Below the pieces are notes generated by a model, which was not told where the DNA came from, made no database searches, and saw only the letters and a list, made by a program, of their open reading frames with translations. A stretch of 64,000 bases of DNA from NCBI RefSeq assembly GCF_042652345.1, contig NZ_JBHSJJ010000004.1:434001-498000 (forward strand). Reading direction: 5' to 3'. The first letter of the stretch is position 1. Each line of letters begins with the position of its first letter. A program made the translations under genes and the position numbers. Source of the stretch: Negadavirga shengliensis (GTDB taxonomy: Bacteria; Bacteroidota; Bacteroidia; Cytophagales; Cyclobacteriaceae). This document shows, in pieces, positions 37,403 through 45,885 of this stretch.

Positions 37403-37765
37403 GAACTATCGAGAATGTTTTTGTTTACTCCGGTTAATTTCATTTTTGACAATTGGCTATATATTTCCAAAGGGGTCAAAAACAGAACTGGAAAAGTATA
37501 TTTTTTTTGCTAAAAATAGATACCCATATACATAATTTTTTCTGCTTTTCTCTTTAAAAAAAACTAAGCCAGCTCACAACATAAAGGTAGTTGTATAAAA
37601 AAATACCGGGAGCTTGACTATTATCTGCTTCAGTTTCTTTTTTCAGGTTAATTTGAGTCGGCTATCAAAATATCCGGTTAATTTTGGGATAAGAGAAAAC
37701 CCATTTGTTTCCTATATTAGCCATTAGAACTATGAGTTGTTTCCGGATTCTTTCGTTTATATCAT
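37403..37765. other. 363-bp divergent intergenic region
   Basis: AT-rich shared upstream region of the cytochrome/dehydrogenase lipoprotein and the amidohydrolase lipoprotein. No coding sequence was recognised, and no exact TAnnTTTG element was found. Confidence 0.45.
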
Positions 37766-38842
37766 ATGGGAAAATACCTTCCGTTTATCGTTTTACTTAT
37801 TAGTATCAGTGCCTGCAATCAAAAAGAGGAATGGTATTCCCTGGAGGATTTTTCGCAGGTAAAGAAAATAGATGTCCATATCCACATCGAGTCGGACCGG
37901 CCATATTTTGTCGAAAAGGCGTTGGAAGACAATTTCCGGCTTATCAATGTTTCGCTGGAGTATACGGATGGCTGGAACGATGTTTATGAAAAATTTGCGT
38001 TCGGGGCGGTGCAGAGGGAAAATTTCCCTGGCGTCGTGGACATGGTGACTGCCTTTGCGGTTTCGGATTGGGATGAAGAAGGTTGGGAAGATAAGGTGGT
38101 GACTTGGCTGGACAGTTGCTTCAGGCAAGGCGCATTGGGGGTGAAGGTATGGAAGAACATAGGAATGGTTTCAAGGGATACTGCCGGCAGCCTTATTTCA
38201 ATAGACGATGAGCGTTTTGATCCTATTTTCAGATATATCCGGGATCAGGGGAAGGTGCTTATGGGGCATATCGGGGAACCCAAAAACTGCTGGCTTCCGC
38301 TCGATTCGATGACAACAAATAATGACAGGAGATATTTTGAGAGACATCCTGAATATCATATGTACCTGCAGCCCAAAATGCCTTCTTACGACGAACTTAT
38401 TGACGCCCGTGACCACATGTTGGCAAAACACCCTGATCTGAGGTTTGTAGGGGCGCACCTGGGAAGTTTGGAATGGAACGTGGATGAGTTGGCGAAAAGG
38501 CTTGACCGGTTTCCCAACATGGGCGTGGATTTGGCGGCCCGTATGGGGCAGCTGTTTTATCAGACGGTGGATAACAGGGAAAAAGTAAGGGACTTCTTTG
38601 TCAAATACCAGGACAGAATCATGTACGGTACAGACTTGGTGGATGATGGCGAGCGCCGCAGGGAGGATCTGTACCGTGCCATGGATGAAAACTGGAAGCG
38701 GGATTGGGAGTATTTTGTGACAGGCAATGTCATGAGCAGTACGTTGATCAACGATTCCTTTCAAGGTCTAAAACTGCCCAAAGAAGTGGTGGACAAGATT
38801 TATTACCACAATGGCGTAAGGTGGTTTGGAATGGGGGAGTAG
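37766..38842 (+). CDS. Amidohydrolase-family lipoprotein
   Basis: A 358-aa lipoprotein (lipobox SISAC, Cys17). The amidohydrolase-2 barrel has IDVHIHIE (metal HxH), GALGVKVWKNIGM, GKVLMGHIGEP (His), FVGAHLGSLEWNVDEL (His) and the conserved Asp in IMYGTDLVDD. It is related to the exported amidohydrolase at 31857, sharing barrel motifs and the phrase KYQDRI, but is anchored by lipid. It stands divergent from a sugar dehydrogenase/cytochrome gene, which supports a role on a sugar-oxidation product; this is inference. Confidence 0.88.
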   Translation: MGKYLPFIVLLISISACNQKEEWYSLEDFSQVKKIDVHIHIESDRPYFVEKALEDNFRLINVSLEYTDGWNDVYEKFAFGAVQRENFPGVVDMVTAFAVSDWDEEGWEDKVVTWLDSCFRQGALGVKVWKNIGMVSRDTAGSLISIDDERFDPIFRYIRDQGKVLMGHIGEPKNCWLPLDSMTTNNDRRYFERHPEYHMYLQPKMPSYDELIDARDHMLAKHPDLRFVGAHLGSLEWNVDELAKRLDRFPNMGVDLAARMGQLFYQTVDNREKVRDFFVKYQDRIMYGTDLVDDGERRREDLYRAMDENWKRDWEYFVTGNVMSSTLINDSFQGLKLPKEVVDKIYYHNGVRWFGMGE

Positions 38843-39035
38843 GATTGGGCATCAATAGAATTAAAACCCATAAAAATGGGGGCAAGTCATTGTCCATTGT
38901 TTCAGTGGATTTAAGGGTGTCGAGAATTGTTTGAAAGCAGGAAAATGGATAAATGGCTTTTATGTTTATATTTATTTGATAAATAGCTGAAAAAGACCAA
39001 CAAAGTCCCGTTTTAAAACCGAAACCATTTCATGC

Positions 39036-40055
39036 ATGAGGTGTCAATTGTTCTTCTGTTTCCGTTTATTGCCGGTGATGATATTTTTTTGTCATTTGCC
39101 GGATTCTTTTTCCCAAAACCCAATCACAACTCCAGGAATGCAAGACCTTAAAGATAAAAAAGACCTGCGAAAAGAATTATATGCCCTGTTGGGTAAGCTA
39201 CCCGGAAGGGACAAGCCGATTTCTGTAGAAGTGGTTTCCACTGAAGAAAAGGATGGTGTAATTATTCAAAAATTATTGATGGATATAAATGGGCTCGAAA
39301 GGGTGCCCGCCTACTTTACCAAACCCAGTAATGCCGGGGGGAAACTGCCGGTGGTCCTGTTTAACCATTCCCATTTCGGTCAATACGAAGTAGGGAAGAA
39401 TGAATTTGTATTGGGAAGAAAAGAAATGCAGTCACCCCCTTATGCCGTGGCTTTGGCCCGCGAAGGGTATGCAGGCTTGTGCTTGGATTCATGGGGGTTT
39501 GGGGAAAGGTCGGGAAGGGCCGAGATCGATATTTTTAAGGAAATGTTGTGGAAGGGAAAGGTACTTTTTGGTATGATGGTGTATGACAATTTGCGGGCAT
39601 TGGATTACCTGGTATCCCGGGAAGATATAGATGCCGACCGCATAGCCACCATGGGGATGTCAATGGGAAGTACCATGGCCTGGTGGCTGGCAGCCTTGGA
39701 TGAACGCATCAAGGTAACGGTCGACCTGAATTGTTTGACGGATTTTCATACGTTAATGGAGAAGGGCGATCTCCGGCTTCATGGCATCTATTATTATGTG
39801 CCTGATTTGTTGAACCATTTTTCCACTTCAAAAATCAACAGCCTTATATCTCCCAGGCCACACTTGGGGCTGGCTGGAAGGTTTGACCCGCTTACACCAC
39901 TTGAAGGCCTTGAAATCATCGATTCCAACCTAAAGGAAGTGTATGCAAACGACGGCGCCCCGGAAGCCTGGAAATTAAAAATTTACGATGTAGGCCATGA
40001 GGAAACCAAGGAAATGAGGGAGGATATCCTGGATTTTTTAAGGAAATGGCTGTAA
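39036..40055 (+). CDS. Exported alpha/beta hydrolase (dienelactone hydrolase/acetylxylan-esterase-like)
   Basis: A 339-aa protein with a hydrophobic signal peptide (about residues 1-28, ending DSFSQ). The alpha/beta-hydrolase fold shows LPVVLFNHSHFGQ (oxyanion region), the nucleophile elbow GMSMGS with Ser209, an acidic residue in the strand-7 region (LAGRFDPLTP) and a late His in VGHEETKEM. Members of this type are esterases acting on acetylated or feruloylated carbohydrates. It is followed by a decayed enolase/sulfatase pair, so it may have belonged to a larger glycan locus. Confidence 0.87.
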   Translation: MRCQLFFCFRLLPVMIFFCHLPDSFSQNPITTPGMQDLKDKKDLRKELYALLGKLPGRDKPISVEVVSTEEKDGVIIQKLLMDINGLERVPAYFTKPSNAGGKLPVVLFNHSHFGQYEVGKNEFVLGRKEMQSPPYAVALAREGYAGLCLDSWGFGERSGRAEIDIFKEMLWKGKVLFGMMVYDNLRALDYLVSREDIDADRIATMGMSMGSTMAWWLAALDERIKVTVDLNCLTDFHTLMEKGDLRLHGIYYYVPDLLNHFSTSKINSLISPRPHLGLAGRFDPLTPLEGLEIIDSNLKEVYANDGAPEAWKLKIYDVGHEETKEMREDILDFLRKWL

Positions 40056-40097
40056 CGGAACGTCTTCTGCTGAATCTCTTCAAATAAATCGGAATGC

Positions 40098-40985
40098 TTA
40101 CAACAAGGTCATGCCAAATCCGGGAGCATTGGAAGGATAGATGAGACCATCTGAGATTTTATAATCGCCATAAGCTATTTGATCGGAAAAACAGGTAACC
40201 CCTTCTATGGTCACTACATTTCCCTGGGCTGCTGCCAAATGGGTGATATAGTTGGTTTTGAGGGAATTTCCCCATGCATGGGGACTTGACAGCGTGCCTT
40301 TTTCCTTTAAATCGATGTTTAACTTTATCCATTTCGAAAAGCCATAGTCATAAATGTCGGACAAGTAGACATCCAATATTCCGGCATCCACCATTTCGGA
40401 AAGCAGGTTGTGGTCAGGATTGGCTTCACCATCAGCGTACAATACCGATTCAAATCCATTTTTTTTCATCCAATCTTTCAACTGGCGGCCCTCGTGGAAT
40501 GTTTTCTTAAAAGGTTCCTCCACCCAGAAAACCGGGACATCCCTGACCCCTTCCAGAAAATGCAGCGTGTCATCAAGACTGTACATGTCATTGGAGTCGA
40601 CAAGAATCTGAATGTTTCGATCTTTAAAAGCATTATGGATGAGGTTGTTCGACATCCTTTTGGAGCCCTTCACGGTGACTATACCACCTCCCGCTCCGGC
40701 CGATTTTTACCTTCAAACTTCTGTATCCATGGTCAACGTCCCATTCACAGTTTTCCAATATCCTGTCGCAGCTTTCGAAGTTGCCCTTTTCGTCAAGTTC
40801 ATCGAGGTAGATCATTCCGCTGTATACCGGAGTGCCGGTAGAAGAAGGCGTCTTATTTTCAGCCAGCAGCTGATAAACCGGCTTATCCCGGATTTGCCTG
40901 TTAAATCAAACAAGGCGACATCGAAGGCCTTTAAGGCAGGATCCCGCGTACCTTTTAGGAGATCGATCAACTGATCAAGGTGTTT
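40098..40985 (-). pseudogene. Decayed enolase-superfamily (mandelate racemase-like) gene, 3' part
   Basis: The last ~290 codons of an enolase-superfamily enzyme survive in three frames. The upstream piece reads DLLKGTRDPALKAFDVALFD, the usual core of the family. A frameshift near 40885-40890 is needed to continue as VYQLLAENKTPSS and SGMIYLDELDEK. A second frameshift near 40640-40665 joins GLQKDVE to AFKDRNIQILVDSNDMYSLD (metal Asp) and VFWVEEPF (metal Glu). It ends normally with HAWGNSLKTNY and LIYPSNAPGFGM. The N-terminal capping domain and start are missing: the sequence stops at about 40983, where sulfatase sequence on the other strand begins. Confidence 0.82.
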
Positions 40986-41791
40986 CCCCTGATGCGGAAT
41001 GAAGAGATTATTAAAAGACCCGCTGGCCAAAATACAATCACCAAGCGGTACACGGAAGAAGCTGTGAGATTTATTAGGGAAAACAAGGAGAAACGAAACC
41101 ATTCTTTCTCTATCTGGCACATTCCATGCCCCATGTACCCTTGTTTGCTTCGGAAGAATTCAGGGGACGGGAACGCGGTTTATACGGAGATGTGGTCGAA
41201 GAAGTGGACTGGGGTGTCGGGCAGGTACAGGAAACCCTGACAGACGAGGAACTTGATGAAAATACCTTTGTCGTTTTCACTTCTGACAACGGCCCCTGGG
41301 TCGTGATGGATCAGCCTGGAGGCAGTGCCGGGTTGTTCTTTGGGGCGAAGGCGACAAGCTATGAAGGCGGAGTAAGGGAACCCGCTATTTTCTGGATGCC
41401 GGGAACGGTCAAGCCCGGCGTGATATCAAAAATGGGAGGTACGCTGGATTTGCTTCCTACCATCAGCAACATGGCCGGGACTTCTTTACCCGAGGACAGA
41501 CTGTACAACGCCTATGATCTCACTCCTGTACTAACTGGGGAAGATGCCGGTCCGAGGAAAGAGCTTATTTACTATCATGGAACGCGGGTATTCGCGGCCC
41601 GAATAGGAGCTTACGAGGCAGTTTATTACAGCAACAATCCGCAGGTCTGTCCCGGGAATATGCAAAAGCTGGACAAACCCAGGTTGTTCAACCTGTCGGT
41701 AGATCCCAGTGAGAGGTTTGATCTTGCGGAGGAGCATCCTGGGGAAATAAAAATACCCTTAAGAGATACTTGCAGGCATGAAAAGGATTAA
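40980..41791 (+). pseudogene. Decayed sulfatase gene, 3' part
   Basis: The C-terminal half of an arylsulfatase-type enzyme. It begins without its own start at FPLMRNEEIIKRPAG and runs RYTEEAVRFIRENKEK. A 5-base tandem duplication GAAAC/GAAAC (41090-41099) then shifts the frame; with it removed the text continues PFFLYLAHSMPHVPLFAS, exactly as in sulfatases. It goes on FVVFTSDNGPW (metal-site Asp-Asn), GGVREPAIFWMPG and FNLSVDPSERFDLAEEHP. A further frame change seems to scramble the last residues. The catalytic Cys/Ser motif lay in the missing N-terminal half, so no activity is possible. Confidence 0.82.
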
Positions 41792-41893
41792 CATGGCCAG
41801 AAAGCAATAGGCTAATCATTTTTTCTTATTTTGGGGGTTTAAGACGGTAATTCCTTATGGAAGGACAAATATAGCTATTGATAAAAAGAATAC

Positions 41894-43684
41894 ATGGAAG
41901 AATACCACATCAATATCCTGAATTTGTTAGCGATTTTGGTAGCAGCCTGGATAGGCGGTAGCATTTCAAGAAGGCTGAATTATCCCTCTATTTTAGGGGA
42001 ATTGATTGTAGGGATTATTCTGGGGCCGGGCCTGCTTGGTTTATTGGGAGAGTCGTGGACAGTCAGGGTCCTAGCGGAGGTTGGGATCATCCTCCTTATG
42101 GTATATATCGGGATGGAAATTGATTTTAAGGATCTGAAACGCGCTTCATGGCCGGGATTCATGGCCGCCATAGGTGGGTTTATAGTACCTTTTGTGATGG
42201 GGTATGCAGCTATTATTTACTTTGGGGGAACTCCCATGTCTGCACTTTTTGTGGCCATCGCTGTGGGGGTTACTTCCCTGGTAACCAAAAGCCGGATCCT
42301 AGTGGATCTCAAGCTGCTCAATACACGAATTGCTTATGTGCTGATGGCGGGGGCGCTGATATCAGATACGCTGGCCCTGGTAATTTTTGCAGGAATTTTG
42401 AGTTTTGTGGATGTAGGAAGTATTGACCTAATTGGACTTTTGTTGGTGGCAGGCAAAGCGGTGATTTTCTTCGCAGTGACTATCCTGTTAGGTTTATATG
42501 CCCTTCCCAAGCTCGGAGCCTATTTATCCCGTGCTAAATTTCAGAGCAGTACCCTGTATTTTACGATTATTCTGATAGTCGCTTTCGGTTACGCCGAGCT
42601 GGCTGAACTGGCGGGAATGCATCAGATCCTGGGGGCCTTTATGGCCGGGTTATTTATAAAAGAGAGTCTGTTCCAAAGAAATATTTTCAAAGAAGTTCAA
42701 AAGACCTTTTATGATGTGTCCATTGGCTTCATGGCCCCCATATTTTTTGTAACCGCCGGTTTTTCTGTGACCGTAGAGGTGTTTACGACCGATCTTCCCT
42801 TGCTGTTGGTAGTGATCTTGTTTGCTGTAGTGGGTAAAATCCTGGGAACAACATTGTTTTACCTGCCCAGTGGATACGGCTGGAGAGAAGGTCTGGCGGT
42901 GGGTTCAGGAATGAATGGTCGTGGGGCTGTGGAGATCGTTATTGCAGGTATAGGATTAGAGATGGGGATCATTGATCAGAATATTTTTTCCATACTGGTG
43001 TTTATGGCTATTTTCACAACCACTACCGTACCCTTCCTATTGAAATGGACGACAGAGTGGCTGCGCAGGCGAGGTGAATTGGCGCAGGTCAACCAGCGGC
43101 ACGGTTACTTGCTGGTAGGGGTCAATCCCGTAAGCTTGCTCCTGGCCCGGCACCTGCAGGAAAAATCCCCTGTAAACATGATAGATTCCAATAAAGATTT
43201 GGCAGACCATGCCATAGAAGCCGGATTTAAATGTGTTCATGGCAATGCCCTGAAAGAAGAGGTGTTGGTCGAAGCGAATGCTGCCAATAAGTTCATTTTT
43301 ATAGCGTTGACCAATAACAGTGAAATCAATATGCTGGCTGCCCAAATGGCCCGCGAGAACTTTTTGATTCCCAATATTTACGTGGCTATTTTACGCAACG
43401 ACGATGGGGTAGGGGCGGCCTTGCTGAAAACCATTAAGGCCACCAGTATGTTTTCAATGCGTACACCTTTGGATATCTGGTTTAATAAAATTTCCCGCCG
43501 GGAACACAAAGAAGTGTATGAATCCGTACCGGAAAAAGTGACGGCAAGGCACTGGGTGAAAGAAAAACGGGCTAAGGGGGTCCAGCTCCTCCCGTTCCTG
43601 ATCAAGAGTACGGATGGCTATAAAAGACCGTTCCACTATGGAGAAGAAATTTTTTCAGGAGAACAGGTAGTATATCTGAAGTAA
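41894..43684 (+). CDS. CPA2 cation:proton antiporter with TrkA-N-like C-domain (KefB-like)
   Basis: A 596-aa protein. About twelve to thirteen transmembrane helices fill residues 1-385, with typical CPA2 features: RLNYPSILGELIVGIILGP, ALISDTLALVIFA (conserved Asp of the ion site) and GSGMNGRGAVEIVIAG. The C-terminal domain (about 395-520) has the TrkA-N fold, but its nucleotide loop reads GVNPVSLLLARHL, where GxGxxG would be expected. Nucleotide binding may therefore be weakened. Such antiporters exchange K+ or Na+ for H+. The gene is monocistronic, about 100 bases after the sulfatase remnant. Confidence 0.9.
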   Translation: MEEYHINILNLLAILVAAWIGGSISRRLNYPSILGELIVGIILGPGLLGLLGESWTVRVLAEVGIILLMVYIGMEIDFKDLKRASWPGFMAAIGGFIVPFVMGYAAIIYFGGTPMSALFVAIAVGVTSLVTKSRILVDLKLLNTRIAYVLMAGALISDTLALVIFAGILSFVDVGSIDLIGLLLVAGKAVIFFAVTILLGLYALPKLGAYLSRAKFQSSTLYFTIILIVAFGYAELAELAGMHQILGAFMAGLFIKESLFQRNIFKEVQKTFYDVSIGFMAPIFFVTAGFSVTVEVFTTDLPLLLVVILFAVVGKILGTTLFYLPSGYGWREGLAVGSGMNGRGAVEIVIAGIGLEMGIIDQNIFSILVFMAIFTTTTVPFLLKWTTEWLRRRGELAQVNQRHGYLLVGVNPVSLLLARHLQEKSPVNMIDSNKDLADHAIEAGFKCVHGNALKEEVLVEANAANKFIFIALTNNSEINMLAAQMARENFLIPNIYVAILRNDDGVGAALLKTIKATSMFSMRTPLDIWFNKISRREHKEVYESVPEKVTARHWVKEKRAKGVQLLPFLIKSTDGYKRPFHYGEEIFSGEQVVYLK

Positions 43685-43822
43685 AAAGTTGGAAAGTGTA
43701 TTGTTTTCCCTAGAAGTCTGGTCGAAGTGTACTATTAAAATAAAATTACTTTTACTAATTTTTTATTTATATTGAGAAATGTTAAGTATATTCCACAATT
43801 CAAAAACTAAAACCTTTTTCGC

Positions 43823-44968
43823 ATGAGATTTTTTCTTTTAATTGTCGTTGCCGGTTACCTATTTTCCTGCAACAAGAGTAAGGAACAGGAAAACGTATTT
43901 TCAGGTAACCTGAGCTTCTCCATGGACACGGTTTGGGTGGATTCAGGCGATGAATTCATTTATCTGCAGGACAATTTATCCCTTTCTGATCTTTCGTCGG
44001 CCAAAAATTACCTGATTAATTTTAACCGAATGGATAATTATGCAGAGCGGATCAACCTGGATGAATTGGTGTTGGAAAAAAAAATCCAGTTTGAAAAGGA
44101 GGGGCCTAACGGATTGGGTTCTATTATTTCCAATTTCAGGATTACCCCAGAAGGTCAATTGATGGTTTGGTTTTATAAGACCTACGCCCTGTTTGATCAG
44201 GATGCAAAAAAGGTAAGGGACCTGGGGCTCGAAAAAATTGCGGGGTCTTATCTCAATGGTTCGGAAACATACCCGCTGATGTTATTTGAGGACCCTGCCC
44301 AACCCGACCGGATTGTGGGCGTCTTTATCCAATGGCAGGACAATACCTATTTTCTTTTAGACTTTGATTTGAAAAATCAGGATTTTAAAAAAACCGACCT
44401 GCCTGAATTGACCAAATTGCGCGACTACCGCGTGGACATTCTGCATGAGGGCAGGCCGGCGGGAAGTTTTGGCGTGGCCTTATTTCCTGCTTCGACACCG
44501 GATAAAATTGTCATTGCCAACAATTCCATCAATGAGGTACATGTTTTTGATTTGAAAACAGATAGTCTATTTATAAAAAGCTGGGACACGCCGCTTTTGG
44601 GTGACAGAAAAAAATACCTGCCCCCAAAGCAGGTGGATCATGCTACCGGGGAATTAGAGAATATTTACAAAAAGTCAAAGGAGGAAATAAACTTCGGCAG
44701 GTTTATCTGGGATGAAGAGTTAAGGCGTTTTTTGCGGTTTTCGGCCAGGGAAAGTTTTGGGGAGGAAAAAAATGAGTATGGCCAATATGCCCCTACCGGG
44801 GCGGATGTGTATCTGAGCATTTTCGATGAAAACCTGAATTTACTGGCGGAATCCCCTGTACAGGAATTAAATGCTCCGCCCAAAAAGCATTTTGTTAAGG
44901 ATGGGAAAGTATGGATGTATGAAAACATTGAGGATGAACTGGCATTCGTTCGGCTGAGTATGGAATGA
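43823..44968 (+). CDS. DUF4221 lipoprotein
   Basis: A 381-aa lipoprotein with lipobox YLFSC (Cys16). It has segments typical of DUF4221, a beta-propeller-like family nearly confined to Cytophagales: LNLDELVLEKKIQFEKEGPNG-like text (residues about 76-97), a DRIVGVFIQW strand, and a late RFIWDEELRRFLRFS followed by YLSIFDENLNLLAE. Function is unknown. A strong palindromic terminator follows at 45015-45053. Confidence 0.85.
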   Translation: MRFFLLIVVAGYLFSCNKSKEQENVFSGNLSFSMDTVWVDSGDEFIYLQDNLSLSDLSSAKNYLINFNRMDNYAERINLDELVLEKKIQFEKEGPNGLGSIISNFRITPEGQLMVWFYKTYALFDQDAKKVRDLGLEKIAGSYLNGSETYPLMLFEDPAQPDRIVGVFIQWQDNTYFLLDFDLKNQDFKKTDLPELTKLRDYRVDILHEGRPAGSFGVALFPASTPDKIVIANNSINEVHVFDLKTDSLFIKSWDTPLLGDRKKYLPPKQVDHATGELENIYKKSKEEINFGRFIWDEELRRFLRFSARESFGEEKNEYGQYAPTGADVYLSIFDENLNLLAESPVQELNAPPKKHFVKDGKVWMYENIEDELAFVRLSME

Positions 44969-45014
44969 CAGCCCTTTGACGCAGGTTCATCGATTCACAC
45001 GGCCATAAGGTTTC

Positions 45015-45053
45015 TACGCTGGCTGAGCGCAGCCGAAGCCAGCGTATTTTTTT
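45015..45053 (+). terminator. REP-like palindrome 1/terminator of the DUF4221 gene
   Basis: Perfect 10-bp stem TACGCTGGCT (45015-45024) and AGCCAGCGTA (45037-45046), loop GAGCGCAGCCGA, then seven T (45047-45053). It ends 6 bases before the GIY-YIG start codon. The loop plus neighbouring bases spell TGAGCGCAGCCGAA, a 14-mer found again, with one base changed, in the palindrome after the GIY-YIG gene. Confidence 0.85.
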
Positions 45054-45059
45054 AGTATT

Positions 45060-45788
45060 ATGAAAGGCTATATGTACATACTGGAATGTGTTGATGGAAG
45101 CTACTATACCGGAAGCACCAAGTATTTGGAACGCCGTTTGAAACAACATCAAACCGGACAAGGCAGCAACCATACCAAAAAAAGACTTCCCGTGAAGCTG
45201 ATCTATTTCGAAGAATTTCCGCGAATAGATCAGGCGTTTTACAGAGAAAAACAAATACAGGGCTGGAGCAGAAAGAAGAAGGAAGCATTGATCAAGGGCT
45301 GGATCTCCGAGTTAAAAAGATTGGCTGAGTGTATGAATGAGAGCCATTGTAGAAACTTCAGTCCCGGTGAGTTCGGCTCCGCTCACTCACCGGGACACAG
45401 CTCCGCCCACTCACCGGAAAACGGTTCTGTCCACCCACCGGGACACAGTTCTGCCCACCCACCGGGGAACGGTTCTGCCCACCCACCGGGGAACGGTTCT
45501 GCCCACTCACCGGGGAATGGTTATGCTCACTCACCGGGGAACGGCTCCGCTCACTCACCGGGACACAGTTCTGCCCACCCACCGGGGAATGGTTACGCCC
45601 ACTCACCGGGGAACGGCTCCGCTCACTCACCGGGGAACGGCTCCGCTCACTCACCGGGACACAGTTCTGCCCACCCACCGGAAAACAGTTCTGCCCACCC
45701 ACCGGGGAACGGTTCTGCCCACTCACCGGGGAACGGCTCCACCCGCTCCTCCGACCATGAAAACGGCAATGATCCTCAAGCTGGCTGA
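45060..45788 (+). CDS. GIY-YIG nuclease-domain protein with long tandem-repeat tail
   Basis: A 242-aa protein. Residues 1-90 form a complete small GIY-YIG domain of the YhbQ/UvrC-N type: GYMYILECVDGSYYTGST (the two tyrosine-glycine strands), ERRLKQHQTG (catalytic Arg region), PVKLIYFEEF, AFYREKQIQGWSRKKK (catalytic Glu near EKQIQGW) and KKEALIKG. Normal members end here. This one continues with about sixteen 8-residue repeats, consensus (S/P)PG(N/H)(G/S)SAH, made by a 24-bp DNA tandem array, and its stop TGA (45786-45788) lies inside the downstream palindrome. The gene is bracketed by two near-identical palindromes. The nuclease may act on such palindromes (inference). Confidence 0.85.
   Translation: MKGYMYILECVDGSYYTGSTKYLERRLKQHQTGQGSNHTKKRLPVKLIYFEEFPRIDQAFYREKQIQGWSRKKKEALIKGWISELKRLAECMNESHCRNFSPGEFGSAHSPGHSSAHSPENGSVHPPGHSSAHPPGNGSAHPPGNGSAHSPGNGYAHSPGNGSAHSPGHSSAHPPGNGYAHSPGNGSAHSPGNGSAHSPGHSSAHPPENSSAHPPGNGSAHSPGNGSTRSSDHENGNDPQAG
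45360..45746. repeat. 24-bp tandem array (about 16 units) in the GIY-YIG gene
   Basis: Imperfect head-to-tail repeats of 24 bp, such as GGTTCTGCCCACCCACCGGG plus GAAC, with variant units (GGACACAG, GGGAATGG, GAAAACAG). Because 24 is a multiple of three and the units lack stops, several frames stay open through the array on both strands. The first unit contains TTCGGCTCCGCTCA (45372-45385), the reverse complement of a one-base variant of the flanking palindrome 14-mer. This looks like a minisatellite likely to vary in copy number. Confidence 0.95.
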
Positions 45789-45816
45789 GCGAAGCCGAAG
45801 CCAGCTTTACTTTTTT
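45778..45816 (+). terminator. REP-like palindrome 2/terminator after the GIY-YIG gene
   Basis: Perfect 9-bp stem AAGCTGGCT (45778-45786) and AGCCAGCTT (45799-45807), loop GAGCGAAGCCGA, then TACTTTTTT. The 14-mer TGAGCGAAGCCGAA (45786-45799) differs at one base from that of palindrome 1. The GIY-YIG stop codon is its first three bases. Confidence 0.85.
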
Positions 45817-45885
45817 ACTTCCAGAGAATCAATACAGTTTACCACTGATAACCGTTTATCCATTTGTCAGGTTCATCCATCGTTT

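Noticed and set aside
45360..45746. CRISPR array
   Set aside because: Repeats are head to tail with no unique spacers and they encode protein in frame with the GIY-YIG gene.
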